Below, in pieces: positions 27,327 through 34,999 of a stretch of 64,000 bases of DNA. The stretch is from the NCBI RefSeq assembly GCF_010731655.1, contig NZ_AP022619.1, positions 496,001 to 560,000 on the forward strand, written 5' to 3'. The first letter of the stretch is position 1, and every line of letters starts with the position of its first letter. The translations under genes and the position numbers were made by a program. The notes beneath the pieces were generated by a model. That model was not told where the DNA came from. It saw nothing but the letters and a program-made list of their open reading frames with translations, and did not search any database. Source of the DNA: Mycobacterium paraseoulense. Lineage in GTDB: Bacteria; Actinomycetota; Actinomycetes; Mycobacteriales; Mycobacteriaceae.

Positions 27327-27344
27327 CGCGTACTGATCTACGCG
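27327..27344. promoter_or_regulatory. Perfect 18-bp palindrome, candidate operator of the GH15/GMC operon
   Basis: CGCGTA-CTGATC-TACGCG: two 6-bp arms around a 6-bp centre, located 50-67 nt upstream of the first start codon of the minus-strand operon, where a dimeric repressor or activator would bind. The protein that binds it is unknown. Confidence 0.42.
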
Positions 27345-27658
27345 GAGATACGGGATGTATTGCGAGGCACGAACTGTCGGGATAGCCTGCCGCTCCGGCC
27401 GCCGTGCGCCGAGAATGTCGGACGCCGCCTTGCCCATGCGTCACCTCACTCCCGACACAAAACACGCTCAGGCAGCCAGCGCGATGACCGCCCAGAGAAC
27501 TGGCATGCGCCCAGCTGCGTGTTTCAACCGAGGTGGTCCCGACGGCCCGTCGTGACCGAAGCGCATCCGGTGCGTACCCGATTCCTGCCGGTGTAAACAG
27601 TTCGACCGGTGTCGGGTTGACGGCCAAGCGCCTCTCAACAGTTGTCAGTGGGCCGCCC

Positions 27659-27664
27659 TACTAT
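27659..27664 (+). promoter_or_regulatory. -10 box (TACTAT) of the HNH/13E12 gene, leaderless arrangement
   Basis: TACTAT ends 7 nt before the ATG at 27672, the spacing expected when transcription starts at the A of the start codon. No ribosome site precedes that ATG, which fits leaderless translation, common in mycobacteria. No good -35 box is visible. Confidence 0.5.
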
Positions 27665-27671
27665 CGAACCC

Positions 27672-29105
27672 ATGTTCGAGTATGCGCTGGCGTCGCGGTC
27701 GACGCCGGAGTCGGCGGCGTTGCTGGCTCGGGTGCGGGAAGCGGGCCGCGCGGAGGCGCGGGCGGCCGCGGAACGCCTTGTGGCGGTCGGGGACCTGCTG
27801 GTGTTGCGCTGCCGCGATAGCGGCGAGCGGGCGGACTGGGCGGCCGACGCGTGGGCGGCGGTCGCCGGGCAGGTCGGCGCGGCGTTGGGCTGCAGCCTGG
27901 CGATCGCGCATGGCCAGCTGCACCATGCGATGGCGATGCGCGGGCGGCTGCCGCAGGTCGGCAAGGCGTTTCAGGCCGGTGACCTCGACTATCGGGCCTT
28001 TCAGACGATCGTGTTCCGCACCGACTTGATCACCGACCCAGACGTCATGGCGCGGGTGGATGCCCGGCTGGCGGCGCTGCTGTCGCGGCGTCCGTCGCTG
28101 ACCCGGGCGGGCCTGAGCGCGGCGGTGGATCGGGTGGTGGCGCTGGTGGATGCCGACGCGGTGCGCCGGGCCAAGAAGGCGATCGCCGATCGCTTTGTGG
28201 ATGTGCAGGCCGACGAGTCGGGGATGGCGTGGCTGACCGGCAGCCTGTTCGGCGCCGACGGGCATGCGCTGGATCGGCGCCTCGATGAGTTGGCGCGCAG
28301 CGTGTGTGGCGCCGATCCGCGTACCCGGCGGCAGCGCCGCGCGGATGCGCTGGGCGCGCTGGCCGCCGGTGCTGATCGGTTGAGCTGTCAGTGCGGAACC
28401 CCGCGGTGCGCCGGCGCGGCGCGCACGCCGAGCAGTGTGGTGATCCATGTCGTCGCCGAGCAGGCTACGGTCGCCGGGCGCGGCGCGGCGCCCGGTGTGC
28501 TGCCCGGTTGCGAGGGACTCCTGCCGGCCGAGGTGATCGCCGAACTGGCGCGCTCGGCCAGGCTGGTTCCGCTCGGCGTGCCCACCGAGGCCGAACCCCG
28601 GTACACGCCGTCGGCCAAGCTGGCGGATTTCGTGCGGTGCCGGGATTTGACGTGTCGGGCGCCCGGGTGTGACCGGCCGGCCGTCGACTGCGACATCGAC
28701 CATACGATCCCCTACGCCGAGGGCGGCTTGACGCATGCGTCGAACCTGAAATGCCTGTGCCGCCAGCATCATTTGCTGAAGACCTGCTGGGGTTGGCGCG
28801 ATCGGCAACTGCCCGACGGCACCCTGATCTGGTGGCTGCCCGACGGGCACACCTACGTCACCACTCCCGGCAGCGCGTTGCTGTTTCCCAGCCTGTGCGC
28901 GCCCACCGGCGACCTGCCCGCGCCCGCGACACCCGAGCGGTGCGCCCAGCGCACCGCGATGATGCCCCGGCGTACCCGCACCCGCGCGCAGAACCGGGCG
29001 CGACGCGTCGCCACCGAACGCCACCACAACCGCCAGGCCCGCTCGGCGACCCGACCCGCCCAAACCGGCCCCGCACCACCGGACGGCGAACCCCCGCCGT
29101 TCTGA
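27672..29105 (+). CDS. HNH endonuclease, 13E12 repeat / DUF222 family protein
   Basis: A 477-aa protein. The long N-terminal alpha-helical, Ala/Arg-rich DUF222 region (about 1-320) is followed by an HNH nuclease fold near 330-370: CRAPGCDRP, then DIDHTIPYAEGG, then NLKCLCRQHH, giving zinc-binding Cys pairs and the His-Asn-His set. The tail is basic and proline-rich. Mycobacterial genomes carry many such 13E12-family copies, some within mobile or phage-targeted repeats; their role is unsettled. I use the ATG at 27672 (typical MFE start) because a -10 box sits 7 nt upstream; a GTG or ATG 30 nt earlier is possible but would lie upstream of the predicted transcript start. It ends head-on against the porin gene with no gap. 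Confidence 0.88.
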   Translation: MFEYALASRSTPESAALLARVREAGRAEARAAAERLVAVGDLLVLRCRDSGERADWAADAWAAVAGQVGAALGCSLAIAHGQLHHAMAMRGRLPQVGKAFQAGDLDYRAFQTIVFRTDLITDPDVMARVDARLAALLSRRPSLTRAGLSAAVDRVVALVDADAVRRAKKAIADRFVDVQADESGMAWLTGSLFGADGHALDRRLDELARSVCGADPRTRRQRRADALGALAAGADRLSCQCGTPRCAGAARTPSSVVIHVVAEQATVAGRGAAPGVLPGCEGLLPAEVIAELARSARLVPLGVPTEAEPRYTPSAKLADFVRCRDLTCRAPGCDRPAVDCDIDHTIPYAEGGLTHASNLKCLCRQHHLLKTCWGWRDRQLPDGTLIWWLPDGHTYVTTPGSALLFPSLCAPTGDLPAPATPERCAQRTAMMPRRTRTRAQNRARRVATERHHNRQARSATRPAQTGPAPPDGEPPPF

Positions 29106-29807
29106 TCAGACGGACTTGGTGACGCCGACGTAGGACAACACCACGTCGGATTCGTCGGTCATTTGCGTCAGCGTCGCATAGGACCGGATGAACGACTGCC
29201 CCACGCACCCGTCGATTTTGACGTGGAAGCCGGTGACGATGACCCGCGGATTCGGGCCCTTGAAGTCTTTCCTGGCCACCGGTACGACGAGTACGACGCC
29301 GGGCTTGAGGCCCACGGTGACCACGCCGTTCAGCGGCGTAGTGACCAAGGGCACGAGTACGGGCGCACCGGCCGCCAGGCCCGCGAGTCCAAGGCCCGGG
29401 CTGACGCCGGCGCTGCCGGCGATGGTGACGCCGTTGGACGTGCTCATGTCGATTCCGCAGCCGATCTCGTAACCCACCTCGAGGAGGCCGCGAGGCTGTT
29501 CGAGCCCGTCCAGCGAACCGAAGAACGTTCCCCGGGCGAGGTATTCACGGGACGAGACCGCGGTGGTCAACGGCGCTATGGGGACTTGCGACTCGTCCTT
29601 GGCCGCGAGGGTCAATGTCCAGCCTTCGGGCGTCGTGAAGGTCACCGGGTCCGACGACGGCACCAGCGCGTCGTCCGGGGGCCCCGCGGTGGCCGCGACG
29701 TTTTCAGCGTCGGGATCGGCGGCCGCCGGAGGCGCCGAGATCACCGACATGACCACGCACAACGCGAGGATCGCGACGCGACGGACGACGACGGCAACCG
29801 GCCACAC
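29106..29807 (-). CDS. MspA-family outer-membrane porin
   Basis: A 233-aa exported protein with a GTG start and a signal peptide: basic start (VVVRRVA), hydrophobic core (ILALCVVMSVIS) and a likely cut after APPAAA. The mature part contains the MspA-type hallmarks GWTLTLAAKDES (like the RTLTV start of MspA) and LLEVGYEIGCGI (like LELGYQIGF), followed by alternating hydrophobic beta-strand patterns and VLVVPVARKDFKG. MspA proteins form octameric pores in the mycolate outer membrane for hydrophilic solutes. The mature protein has two Cys (GCGID and DGCVG) that could form a disulfide; classical MspA has none. Its 3' end abuts the HNH gene. It is transcribed alone. Confidence 0.85.
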   Translation of the reverse strand: MWPVAVVVRRVAILALCVVMSVISAPPAAADPDAENVAATAGPPDDALVPSSDPVTFTTPEGWTLTLAAKDESQVPIAPLTTAVSSREYLARGTFFGSLDGLEQPRGLLEVGYEIGCGIDMSTSNGVTIAGSAGVSPGLGLAGLAAGAPVLVPLVTTPLNGVVTVGLKPGVVLVVPVARKDFKGPNPRVIVTGFHVKIDGCVGQSFIRSYATLTQMTDESDVVLSYVGVTKSV

Positions 29808-29979
29808 GAGCGATACCGTATGCGCGGCCCGATTCCGGTCCCGAAATTTGCTGGTCGCCCAGCCGAAGTCGTTGTGCGTTCGTGACCGTTACGGGATAAG
29901 GGTGCGGAATTCTGAGGTGACAGGTCGCGCGCGTCGGTGTCGGCCCGAACAAGCCGTACTCACTTCGTTTGCCGCCCGG

Positions 29980-29985
29980 TAAGAT
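29980..29985 (+). promoter_or_regulatory. -10 box (TAAGAT) upstream of the small secreted-protein gene
   Basis: TAAGAT lies 47 nt before the ATG at 30033 and matches the SigA-type -10 consensus (TANNNT). The -35 region (TACTCA at 29957-29962, 17-nt spacer) is weak. Confidence 0.4.
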
Positions 29986-30032
29986 TGCTGCATTGGTGGC
30001 CAGTGATCCGGCCGACGACAGAGGGGCTGACG

Positions 30033-30278
30033 ATGAAGACCCATCTGCGCGCTCGCGGACTGCTGGCCGGTGCCGTGACCGCCCTGGCCCTCACGGGCGG
30101 CGCGGGCGTGGCGCACGCGGATTCCGACCCCGCGCTGCCGCCTGGGCCGGGCTTAATCAACCAACTCATCACGTCGACTCCCGCGTTGAACCCCGATCCG
30201 GCCGACGAGGACGGTCCGTCGACGGGCTCGGATGCCGTCGGCATGTATTGCGAAAACCGATTCGCGCGGTGCCGGTAG
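30033..30278 (+). CDS. Small secreted protein of unknown function
   Basis: An 81-aa precursor from the ATG at 30033, with GAGGGG about 8 nt upstream. A clear Sec signal peptide (MKTHLRARGLLAGAVTALAL, then a cut after VAHA) leaves a mature peptide of about 52 residues, acidic and proline-rich, with two Cys close to the end (MYCENRFARCR) that may form a disulfide. I do not recognise a family. It stands alone between the divergent porin gene and the lipase/synthetase fusion gene, with its own -10 box. Small exported mycobacterial proteins of this shape are often cell-envelope or host-exposed, but no role can be read from the sequence. Confidence 0.75.
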   Translation: MKTHLRARGLLAGAVTALALTGGAGVAHADSDPALPPGPGLINQLITSTPALNPDPADEDGPSTGSDAVGMYCENRFARCR

Positions 30279-30444
30279 CGAGACCGGCGGGACGCACGCC
30301 TCGCTGAGCGGCTGACGCCGCCGCCCTCATCACGGGCCTCGGCCGGTTCCCATCCCACCGCCCGCGAGCAAATCGCCTGGCCAGAACCATCGGGCCCGCC
30401 GGTATGCCATGATGTCGGAGCTGTCAAGACATAGGGGAGCGGCC

Positions 30445-33432
30445 GTGGATCTCAACTTGTCGATCGTCACGCGACCGGTGGAGCGCCTGATAGCTACGGC
30501 GCAGAACGGGCTGGAAGTCGTCCGGCTGGGGGGCCTGGAAACGGGTAGCGTCCCATCGCCGTCGCAAATCGTCGAGAGCGTGACGATGTACAAGCTCCGG
30601 CGTTATTTCCCGCCCGACAGCCGACCGGACAAGCCGCCGGTGGGCCCCCCGGTGCTGATGGTGCACCCGATGATGATGTCGGCCGACATGTGGGACGTCA
30701 CCCGCGAGGACGGTGCGGTCGGCATCCTGCACGCCAGCGGGCTCGACCCGTGGGTCATCGACTTCGGCGAACCCGACAAGGTCGAAGGCGGCATGCGACG
30801 CACCCTGGCCGACCACATCGTCGCGCTCAGCCAGGCCATCGACACCGTCAAGGACGTCACGGGCAGCGACATCCACCTGGTCGGATATTCCCAAGGCGGC
30901 ATGTGGTGCTACCAGGTCGCCGCCTACCGGCGGTCGAAGAGCCTGGCCAGCATCGTCACCTTCGGGTCGCCCGTCGACACCCTGGCCGCCTTGCCGATGG
31001 GCATCCCGGCAAACTTCGCCGCGCCCGCCGCCAGCTTCATGGCCGACCACGTCTTCAGCCGGCTGGCCATCCCCAGCTGGATGGCGCGCACCGGATTTCA
31101 GATGCTCGACCCCCTCAAGACCGCCAAGGCGCGCGTCGACTTCGTCCGCCAGCTGCACGACCGGGAGGCGCTGCTCCCGCGCGAACAGCAGCGCCGATTC
31201 CTCGAACGCGAAGGCTGGATCGCCTGGTCCGGGCCGGCGATCTCCGAACTGCTCAAGCAGTTCATCGCCCACAACCGGATGATGACCGGCGGCTTCGCCG
31301 TCAACGGGCAGATGGTCACGCTCACCGACATCACCTGCCCGGTGCTGGCCTTCGTCGGCGAGGTGGACGATATCGGGCAGCCGGCGTCGGTGCGCGGCAT
31401 CCGGCGGGCGGCGCCCGACGCCGAGGTCTACGAAAAGCTCATCCGCACAGGGCATTTCGGCTTGGTCGTGGGATCCAAAGCGGCGCAGCAGAGCTGGCCG
31501 ACCGTCGCCGAATGGGTGAAATGGCTCTCCACCGGCGGCGACAAACCGGACGGCATCGACCTGATGGCCGACCAGCCCGAGAAGCACACCGACAGCGGCG
31601 TCGCGCTCAGTTCCCGGCTCGCGCACGGCATCGGCGAGGTCTCCGAGGCGGCGCTGGGCGTGGTCCGCGGCGCGGCCAACACGGTGGTCGCGGCCAACAA
31701 GTCGATGCGCACCCTGGCGGTCGAGACGGCACGTACGCTGCCCCGCCTGGTCCGGCTGGGCCAGATCAACGACCACACCCGCATCTCGTTGGGCCGCATC
31801 ATCGACGAACAGGCGCACGACGCCCCGCAGGGCGAATTCCTGCTGTTCGACGGGCGCGTGCACACCTACGAGGCCGTCAACCGGCGCATCAACAACGTCG
31901 TCCGTGGCCTGATCGAGGTCGGGGTGCGGCAAGGCGACCGGGTCGGCGTCCTGATGGAGACGCGGCCCAGCGCGCTGGTCGCCATCGCAGCGCTGTCGCG
32001 GCTCGGCGCCGTCGCCGTCGTGATGCGACCGGACTCCGACCTGGCGGCGTCGGTCCGGCTCGGCGGAGTGACGGAGCTGCTGACCGACCCCGCCAACCTG
32101 GCGGCGGTGCTGGCGTCGGACCGACAGGGGCTGCGCCAGGTGCTGGTGCTCGGTGGTGGCGAGGCGCGGGATCTGCACCTGCCCGACGACAGCGACGTCA
32201 TCGACATGGAACGGATCGACCCGGACGCCGTGGAGCTGCCCGGCTGGTATCGGCCCAACCCGGGGCTGGCCCGGGACCTGGCGTTCGTCGCGTTCAGCGC
32301 GGCCGGCGGCGAGCTGGTGGCCAAGCAGATCACCAACTACCGCTGGGCGGTATCGGCCTTCGGGACCGCATCGACGGCCGCCCTGGACCGCCGGGACACC
32401 GTGTACTGCCTGACGCCGTTGCACCACGAGTCGGCGCTGTTGGTGAGCCTGGGCGGCGCGGTGGTCGGCGGCACGCGCATCGCGCTCTCCCGCGGCCTGG
32501 ACCGCGACCGGTTCGTTCAAGAGGTGCGGCAGTACGGCGTCACGGTCGTCTCCTACACCTGGGCCATGCTCCGCGAGATCGTCGACGATCCCGCGTTCGT
32601 GCTGCACGGCAACCACCCGGTGCGGCTGTTCATCGGTTCCGGTATGCCGACGGGCCTGTGGGCCCGGGTCGTCGACGCGTTCGCGCCGGCTCATGTCGTC
32701 GAGTTCTTCGCGACCACCGACGGGCAAGCGGTGCTGGCCAACGTGTCCGGCGCCAAGATCGGCAGCAAGGGCCGTCCGCTGCCCGGCGCCGGGCGCATCG
32801 AGCTGGCCGCCTACGACGTCGAGCAGGACCTGATCCTCGAGAACGACCGTGGGTTCGTCCAAATCGCCGAGCCCAAACAGGTCGGGGTGCTGCTCGCGGT
32901 GTCCAACGGCCCGATCGACCCGACGGCGTCGGTCAAACGCGGAGTGTTCGCCGCCGGCGACACCTGGATCTCGACCGAGTATCTGTTCTACCGCGACGAC
33001 GACGGCGACTACTGGCTGGCGGGCAGGCGCGGCTCGGTGGTCCACACCGCGCGCGGTCCCGTGTTCGACGAGCCGGTCAACAACGTGCTCGGCTGCGTCA
33101 ACGGCGTCGACCTCGCGGTGACCTACAACGTGCCCGTCGGTGACCGCCAGGTCGCCGTCTCGGCGGTGACGCTGCTGCCGGGGGCCAGCGTCACCGCGGC
33201 CGACCTGACCGATGCCGTGGCCAAGATTCCCATCGGCGTCGGTCCCGACATCGTTCAGGTATGCCCGGAGATGACACTGAGCGCGACCTACCGCCCGACC
33301 GTCAGTGCCCTGCGCGCGGCGGGAATTCCCAAGCCGGGCCGCCAGGTGTGGTACTTCGACACCGAGGGCAACTTCTTCCGCAAGCTGACCCCGAGCGTGC
33401 GGTCCGAGCTGAGCGGGCGCGCCGATGGTTGA
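30445..33432 (+). CDS. Alpha/beta-hydrolase (lipase / PHA-synthase-like) fused to acyl-CoA-synthetase-like domain (Rv1683-type)
   Basis: A 995-aa two-domain protein matching M. tuberculosis Rv1683 in length and neighbours. The GTG at 30445 follows a GGGGAG ribosome site; an upstream in-frame ATG at 30409 does not. Domain 1 (about 40-375) is an alpha/beta hydrolase with nucleophile Ser149 in GYSQGG, the Asp region VGEVDDIG and the His region GHFGLVVG, resembling PHA synthase/lipase folds. Domain 2 (about 430-990) resembles AMP-forming acyl-CoA synthetases, but the phosphate loop (normally SGTTGxPKG) reads FSAAGGELVAKQ and the C-terminal Lys loop is altered. The BCG homologue (BCG1721) has been reported as a lipase plus long-chain acyl-CoA synthase, so it probably turns over storage triacylglycerol. 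It overlaps the following Trm112-like gene by 8 nt. Confidence 0.88.
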   Translation: MDLNLSIVTRPVERLIATAQNGLEVVRLGGLETGSVPSPSQIVESVTMYKLRRYFPPDSRPDKPPVGPPVLMVHPMMMSADMWDVTREDGAVGILHASGLDPWVIDFGEPDKVEGGMRRTLADHIVALSQAIDTVKDVTGSDIHLVGYSQGGMWCYQVAAYRRSKSLASIVTFGSPVDTLAALPMGIPANFAAPAASFMADHVFSRLAIPSWMARTGFQMLDPLKTAKARVDFVRQLHDREALLPREQQRRFLEREGWIAWSGPAISELLKQFIAHNRMMTGGFAVNGQMVTLTDITCPVLAFVGEVDDIGQPASVRGIRRAAPDAEVYEKLIRTGHFGLVVGSKAAQQSWPTVAEWVKWLSTGGDKPDGIDLMADQPEKHTDSGVALSSRLAHGIGEVSEAALGVVRGAANTVVAANKSMRTLAVETARTLPRLVRLGQINDHTRISLGRIIDEQAHDAPQGEFLLFDGRVHTYEAVNRRINNVVRGLIEVGVRQGDRVGVLMETRPSALVAIAALSRLGAVAVVMRPDSDLAASVRLGGVTELLTDPANLAAVLASDRQGLRQVLVLGGGEARDLHLPDDSDVIDMERIDPDAVELPGWYRPNPGLARDLAFVAFSAAGGELVAKQITNYRWAVSAFGTASTAALDRRDTVYCLTPLHHESALLVSLGGAVVGGTRIALSRGLDRDRFVQEVRQYGVTVVSYTWAMLREIVDDPAFVLHGNHPVRLFIGSGMPTGLWARVVDAFAPAHVVEFFATTDGQAVLANVSGAKIGSKGRPLPGAGRIELAAYDVEQDLILENDRGFVQIAEPKQVGVLLAVSNGPIDPTASVKRGVFAAGDTWISTEYLFYRDDDGDYWLAGRRGSVVHTARGPVFDEPVNNVLGCVNGVDLAVTYNVPVGDRQVAVSAVTLLPGASVTAADLTDAVAKIPIGVGPDIVQVCPEMTLSATYRPTVSALRAAGIPKPGRQVWYFDTEGNFFRKLTPSVRSELSGRADG

Positions 33433-33640
33433 CGATGCGCTGCTCGCCATCCTGGTCTGCCCGGCCGACCGGGGCCCGTTGCTGCTGGTGGATGACGAGC
33501 TGCTGTACAACCCGCGGCTGCGGCGCGCCTACCGCATCGAGGACGGCATCCCGGTGCTGCTCGTCGACGAGGCCCGCGACGTCGACGACGACGAGCACGC
33601 CCGGCTCATGGCACGAGCCCGGCCGGCAGATCCCCGGTGA
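33425..33640 (+). CDS. Trm112-like / UPF0434 family small protein (Rv1684-type)
   Basis: A 71-aa protein. LLAILVCPADRGPLLL at the N-terminus and YRIEDGIPVLLVDEAR in the middle match the Trm112p/UPF0434 fold; the first Cys (VCPAD) is present but the second Cys pair of zinc-binding members is not. Bacterial members are small, often partner methyltransferases or have no assigned role. The start overlaps the upstream hydrolase/synthetase gene by 8 nt, so it is translationally coupled. Its last 35 nt overlap the 3' end of the convergent TetR gene. Confidence 0.83.
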   Translation: MVDDALLAILVCPADRGPLLLVDDELLYNPRLRRAYRIEDGIPVLLVDEARDVDDDEHARLMARARPADPR

Positions 33641-34229
33641 GGTAGCGCTGCAGGTTCGGCGCTATGGTCTGCGCGACCTGCTGGGCCGGCAGTGACGCGA
33701 ACGGCTCCAGCGCCAGGATGTAGCGCGCCATCACCACGCCGACCAGCTGCGACGCGACGAACTGAACGCGGATGACCCCGCTTCCCGGCGGATTGTCAAC
33801 TCGCGGGCCGACTTCCACCGCGATCACGTCCTCGATGAACGTGCGGAACAGATTGACCTCCGAGCCGGCCAGGATGGACCGCAGCGTGGCGATGAAGCCC
33901 GTGCCCAGGTCGGAATCCCACAGCGGCAACAACATCGAAGGCAGCCGGTAACCGATCTCCTCGATCGGCACGTCGCGCAGCGGGCCGATGATGTCCATCG
34001 GATCGATCGGAATGTGGACGGCCGCGGCGAACAGTTTCTCCTTGGTGCCGAAGTAGTGATGCACCAGCGCCGAATCGACGCCCGCGGCCGCCGCCACCGC
34101 GCGGATGGACGTATTGCCAATTCCGTTGGTGGCGAACAGTTCCCGGGCGCTGGCAAGAATGCGGTTGCGGGTGTCGGAGCTTCCGGCGGGCCGCCCGGGC
34201 CGCCTGCGCCCGGTCCTGGTGTCCGTCAC
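33606..34229 (-). CDS. TetR-family transcriptional regulator (Rv1685c-type)
   Basis: A 207-aa regulator with a GTG start. The helix-turn-helix covers about residues 18-65 (RILASARELFATNGIGNTSI, then AAAGVDSALVHHYFGTKEKL), typical of TetR; the rest is the ligand-binding alpha-helical domain, including TetR_C-like segments. The start is 18 nt after the ABC permease stop, so the order ATPase, permease, TetR forms one minus-strand unit as in M. tuberculosis Rv1687c-Rv1685c. It probably represses that unit, controlling an exporter in response to its substrate. Two tandem palindromes at the ATPase start codon are the obvious candidate binding sites. Confidence 0.9.
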   Translation of the reverse strand: MTDTRTGRRRPGRPAGSSDTRNRILASARELFATNGIGNTSIRAVAAAAGVDSALVHHYFGTKEKLFAAAVHIPIDPMDIIGPLRDVPIEEIGYRLPSMLLPLWDSDLGTGFIATLRSILAGSEVNLFRTFIEDVIAVEVGPRVDNPPGSGVIRVQFVASQLVGVVMARYILALEPFASLPAQQVAQTIAPNLQRYLTGDLPAGLVP

Positions 34230-34247
34230 GTCAAACTATCCGCCACG

Positions 34248-34928
34248 TTAAGGCGTCCGTCGCCGCAGCGTCGCGGCGGCCAGGCACAGCGACGCGAGCG
34301 CGAAACCCAGCACGACGACGATGTCGCGCACCGCGACGTAGGTCAGCTGCGGGTGCATACCCACCTGTTGCAGCGCCTCCAGTGCGTAGCTGGCCGGCAT
34401 AACGTTGCTGACCCACTGCAGCCAGTGCGCCATCAGGGCCCGGGGCACGATGATGCCGGCCAGCAACAGCTGCGGCACCATCACCAGCGGGATGAACTGC
34501 ACGGCCTGGAACTCGGTGCGGGCGAAGGCACTACACAGCAGGCCCAGGCCCACGCCGAGGACGGCGTTGACGATCGCGATCACGAACACCCACGCCGGGC
34601 TGCCCGCGGTGTCGAAACCGAGCAGCCAGAACGACACGATGCACGCCAGGGTGGCCTGTGCCGCGGCGGCCGTCGAGAAGGCGGTGCCGTAGGCCATCAG
34701 CAGATCGAACCGCCGCAGGGGAGTGGTCAGAATGCGCTCCAGCGTGCCGGAGGCCCGTTCCCGCTGCATGGTGATCGCCGTGATGATGAACATCACGAAC
34801 AGCGGGAAAAGCCCGAGCAGGATCAGGCAGGCGTTGTTGAACGGCGAGGGCATGCCCGGCCGGTGCGGCTCGTTCGGGAGCATGTAGTACATCAACGTGA
34901 TCACCAAGATCGGCACGAACAGGATCAT
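34248..34928 (-). CDS. ABC-2 type transporter permease (Rv1686c-type)
   Basis: Membrane subunit of an exporter with about six hydrophobic helices; the first ATG without heavy overlap gives 226 aa. The true N-terminus is likely longer: upstream in the same frame, ATTTRILRQLAADHRSVA is the conserved cytosolic lead-in of ABC-2 permeases (compare the usual RxLRQLxxDPRT), yet it contains no ATG, GTG or TTG. The only earlier standard start is the ATG at 35066, which would overlap the ATPase gene by 67 nt; a rare start codon just after the AAGGGA at about 34990 is the alternative. Family members export drugs, lipids or peptides with a separate ATPase, which is encoded directly upstream. Start uncertain; identity secure. 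Confidence 0.82.
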   Translation of the reverse strand: MILFVPILVITLMYYMLPNEPHRPGMPSPFNNACLILLGLFPLFVMFIITAITMQRERASGTLERILTTPLRRFDLLMAYGTAFSTAAAAQATLACIVSFWLLGFDTAGSPAWVFVIAIVNAVLGVGLGLLCSAFARTEFQAVQFIPLVMVPQLLLAGIIVPRALMAHWLQWVSNVMPASYALEALQQVGMHPQLTYVAVRDIVVVLGFALASLCLAAATLRRRTP

Positions 34929-34999
34929 GGCGACGCTGCGGTGGTCGGCCGCCAGTTGGCGCAGGATGCGCGTCGTGGTGGCGGTATATCCCTTGAGGC

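Larger units (their letters stand above)
27278..27671. other. Divergent intergenic region (394 bp)
   Basis: No credible gene was found: the open frames that cross it in several frames lack a ribosome site and recognisable protein motifs. It holds the promoter area of the minus-strand GH15/GMC operon, including a perfect palindrome at 27327-27344, and at its right end a -10 box placed for leaderless expression of the HNH gene. Confidence 0.6.

Noticed and set aside
27265..27627. A 120-codon minus-strand open frame in the divergent intergenic region
   Set aside because: It overlaps the start of the membrane-protein gene in another frame, covers the palindrome, and encodes a low-information sequence.
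30690..33143. An 817-codon plus-strand open frame in another phase of the lipase/synthetase gene
   Set aside because: Arg/Gly/Pro-rich shadow of the real frame with no domain.
30424..33510. A 1028-codon minus-strand open frame over the lipase/synthetase gene
   Set aside because: Antisense reading of a well-supported gene; composition is Asp/His/Val-biased with no motif.
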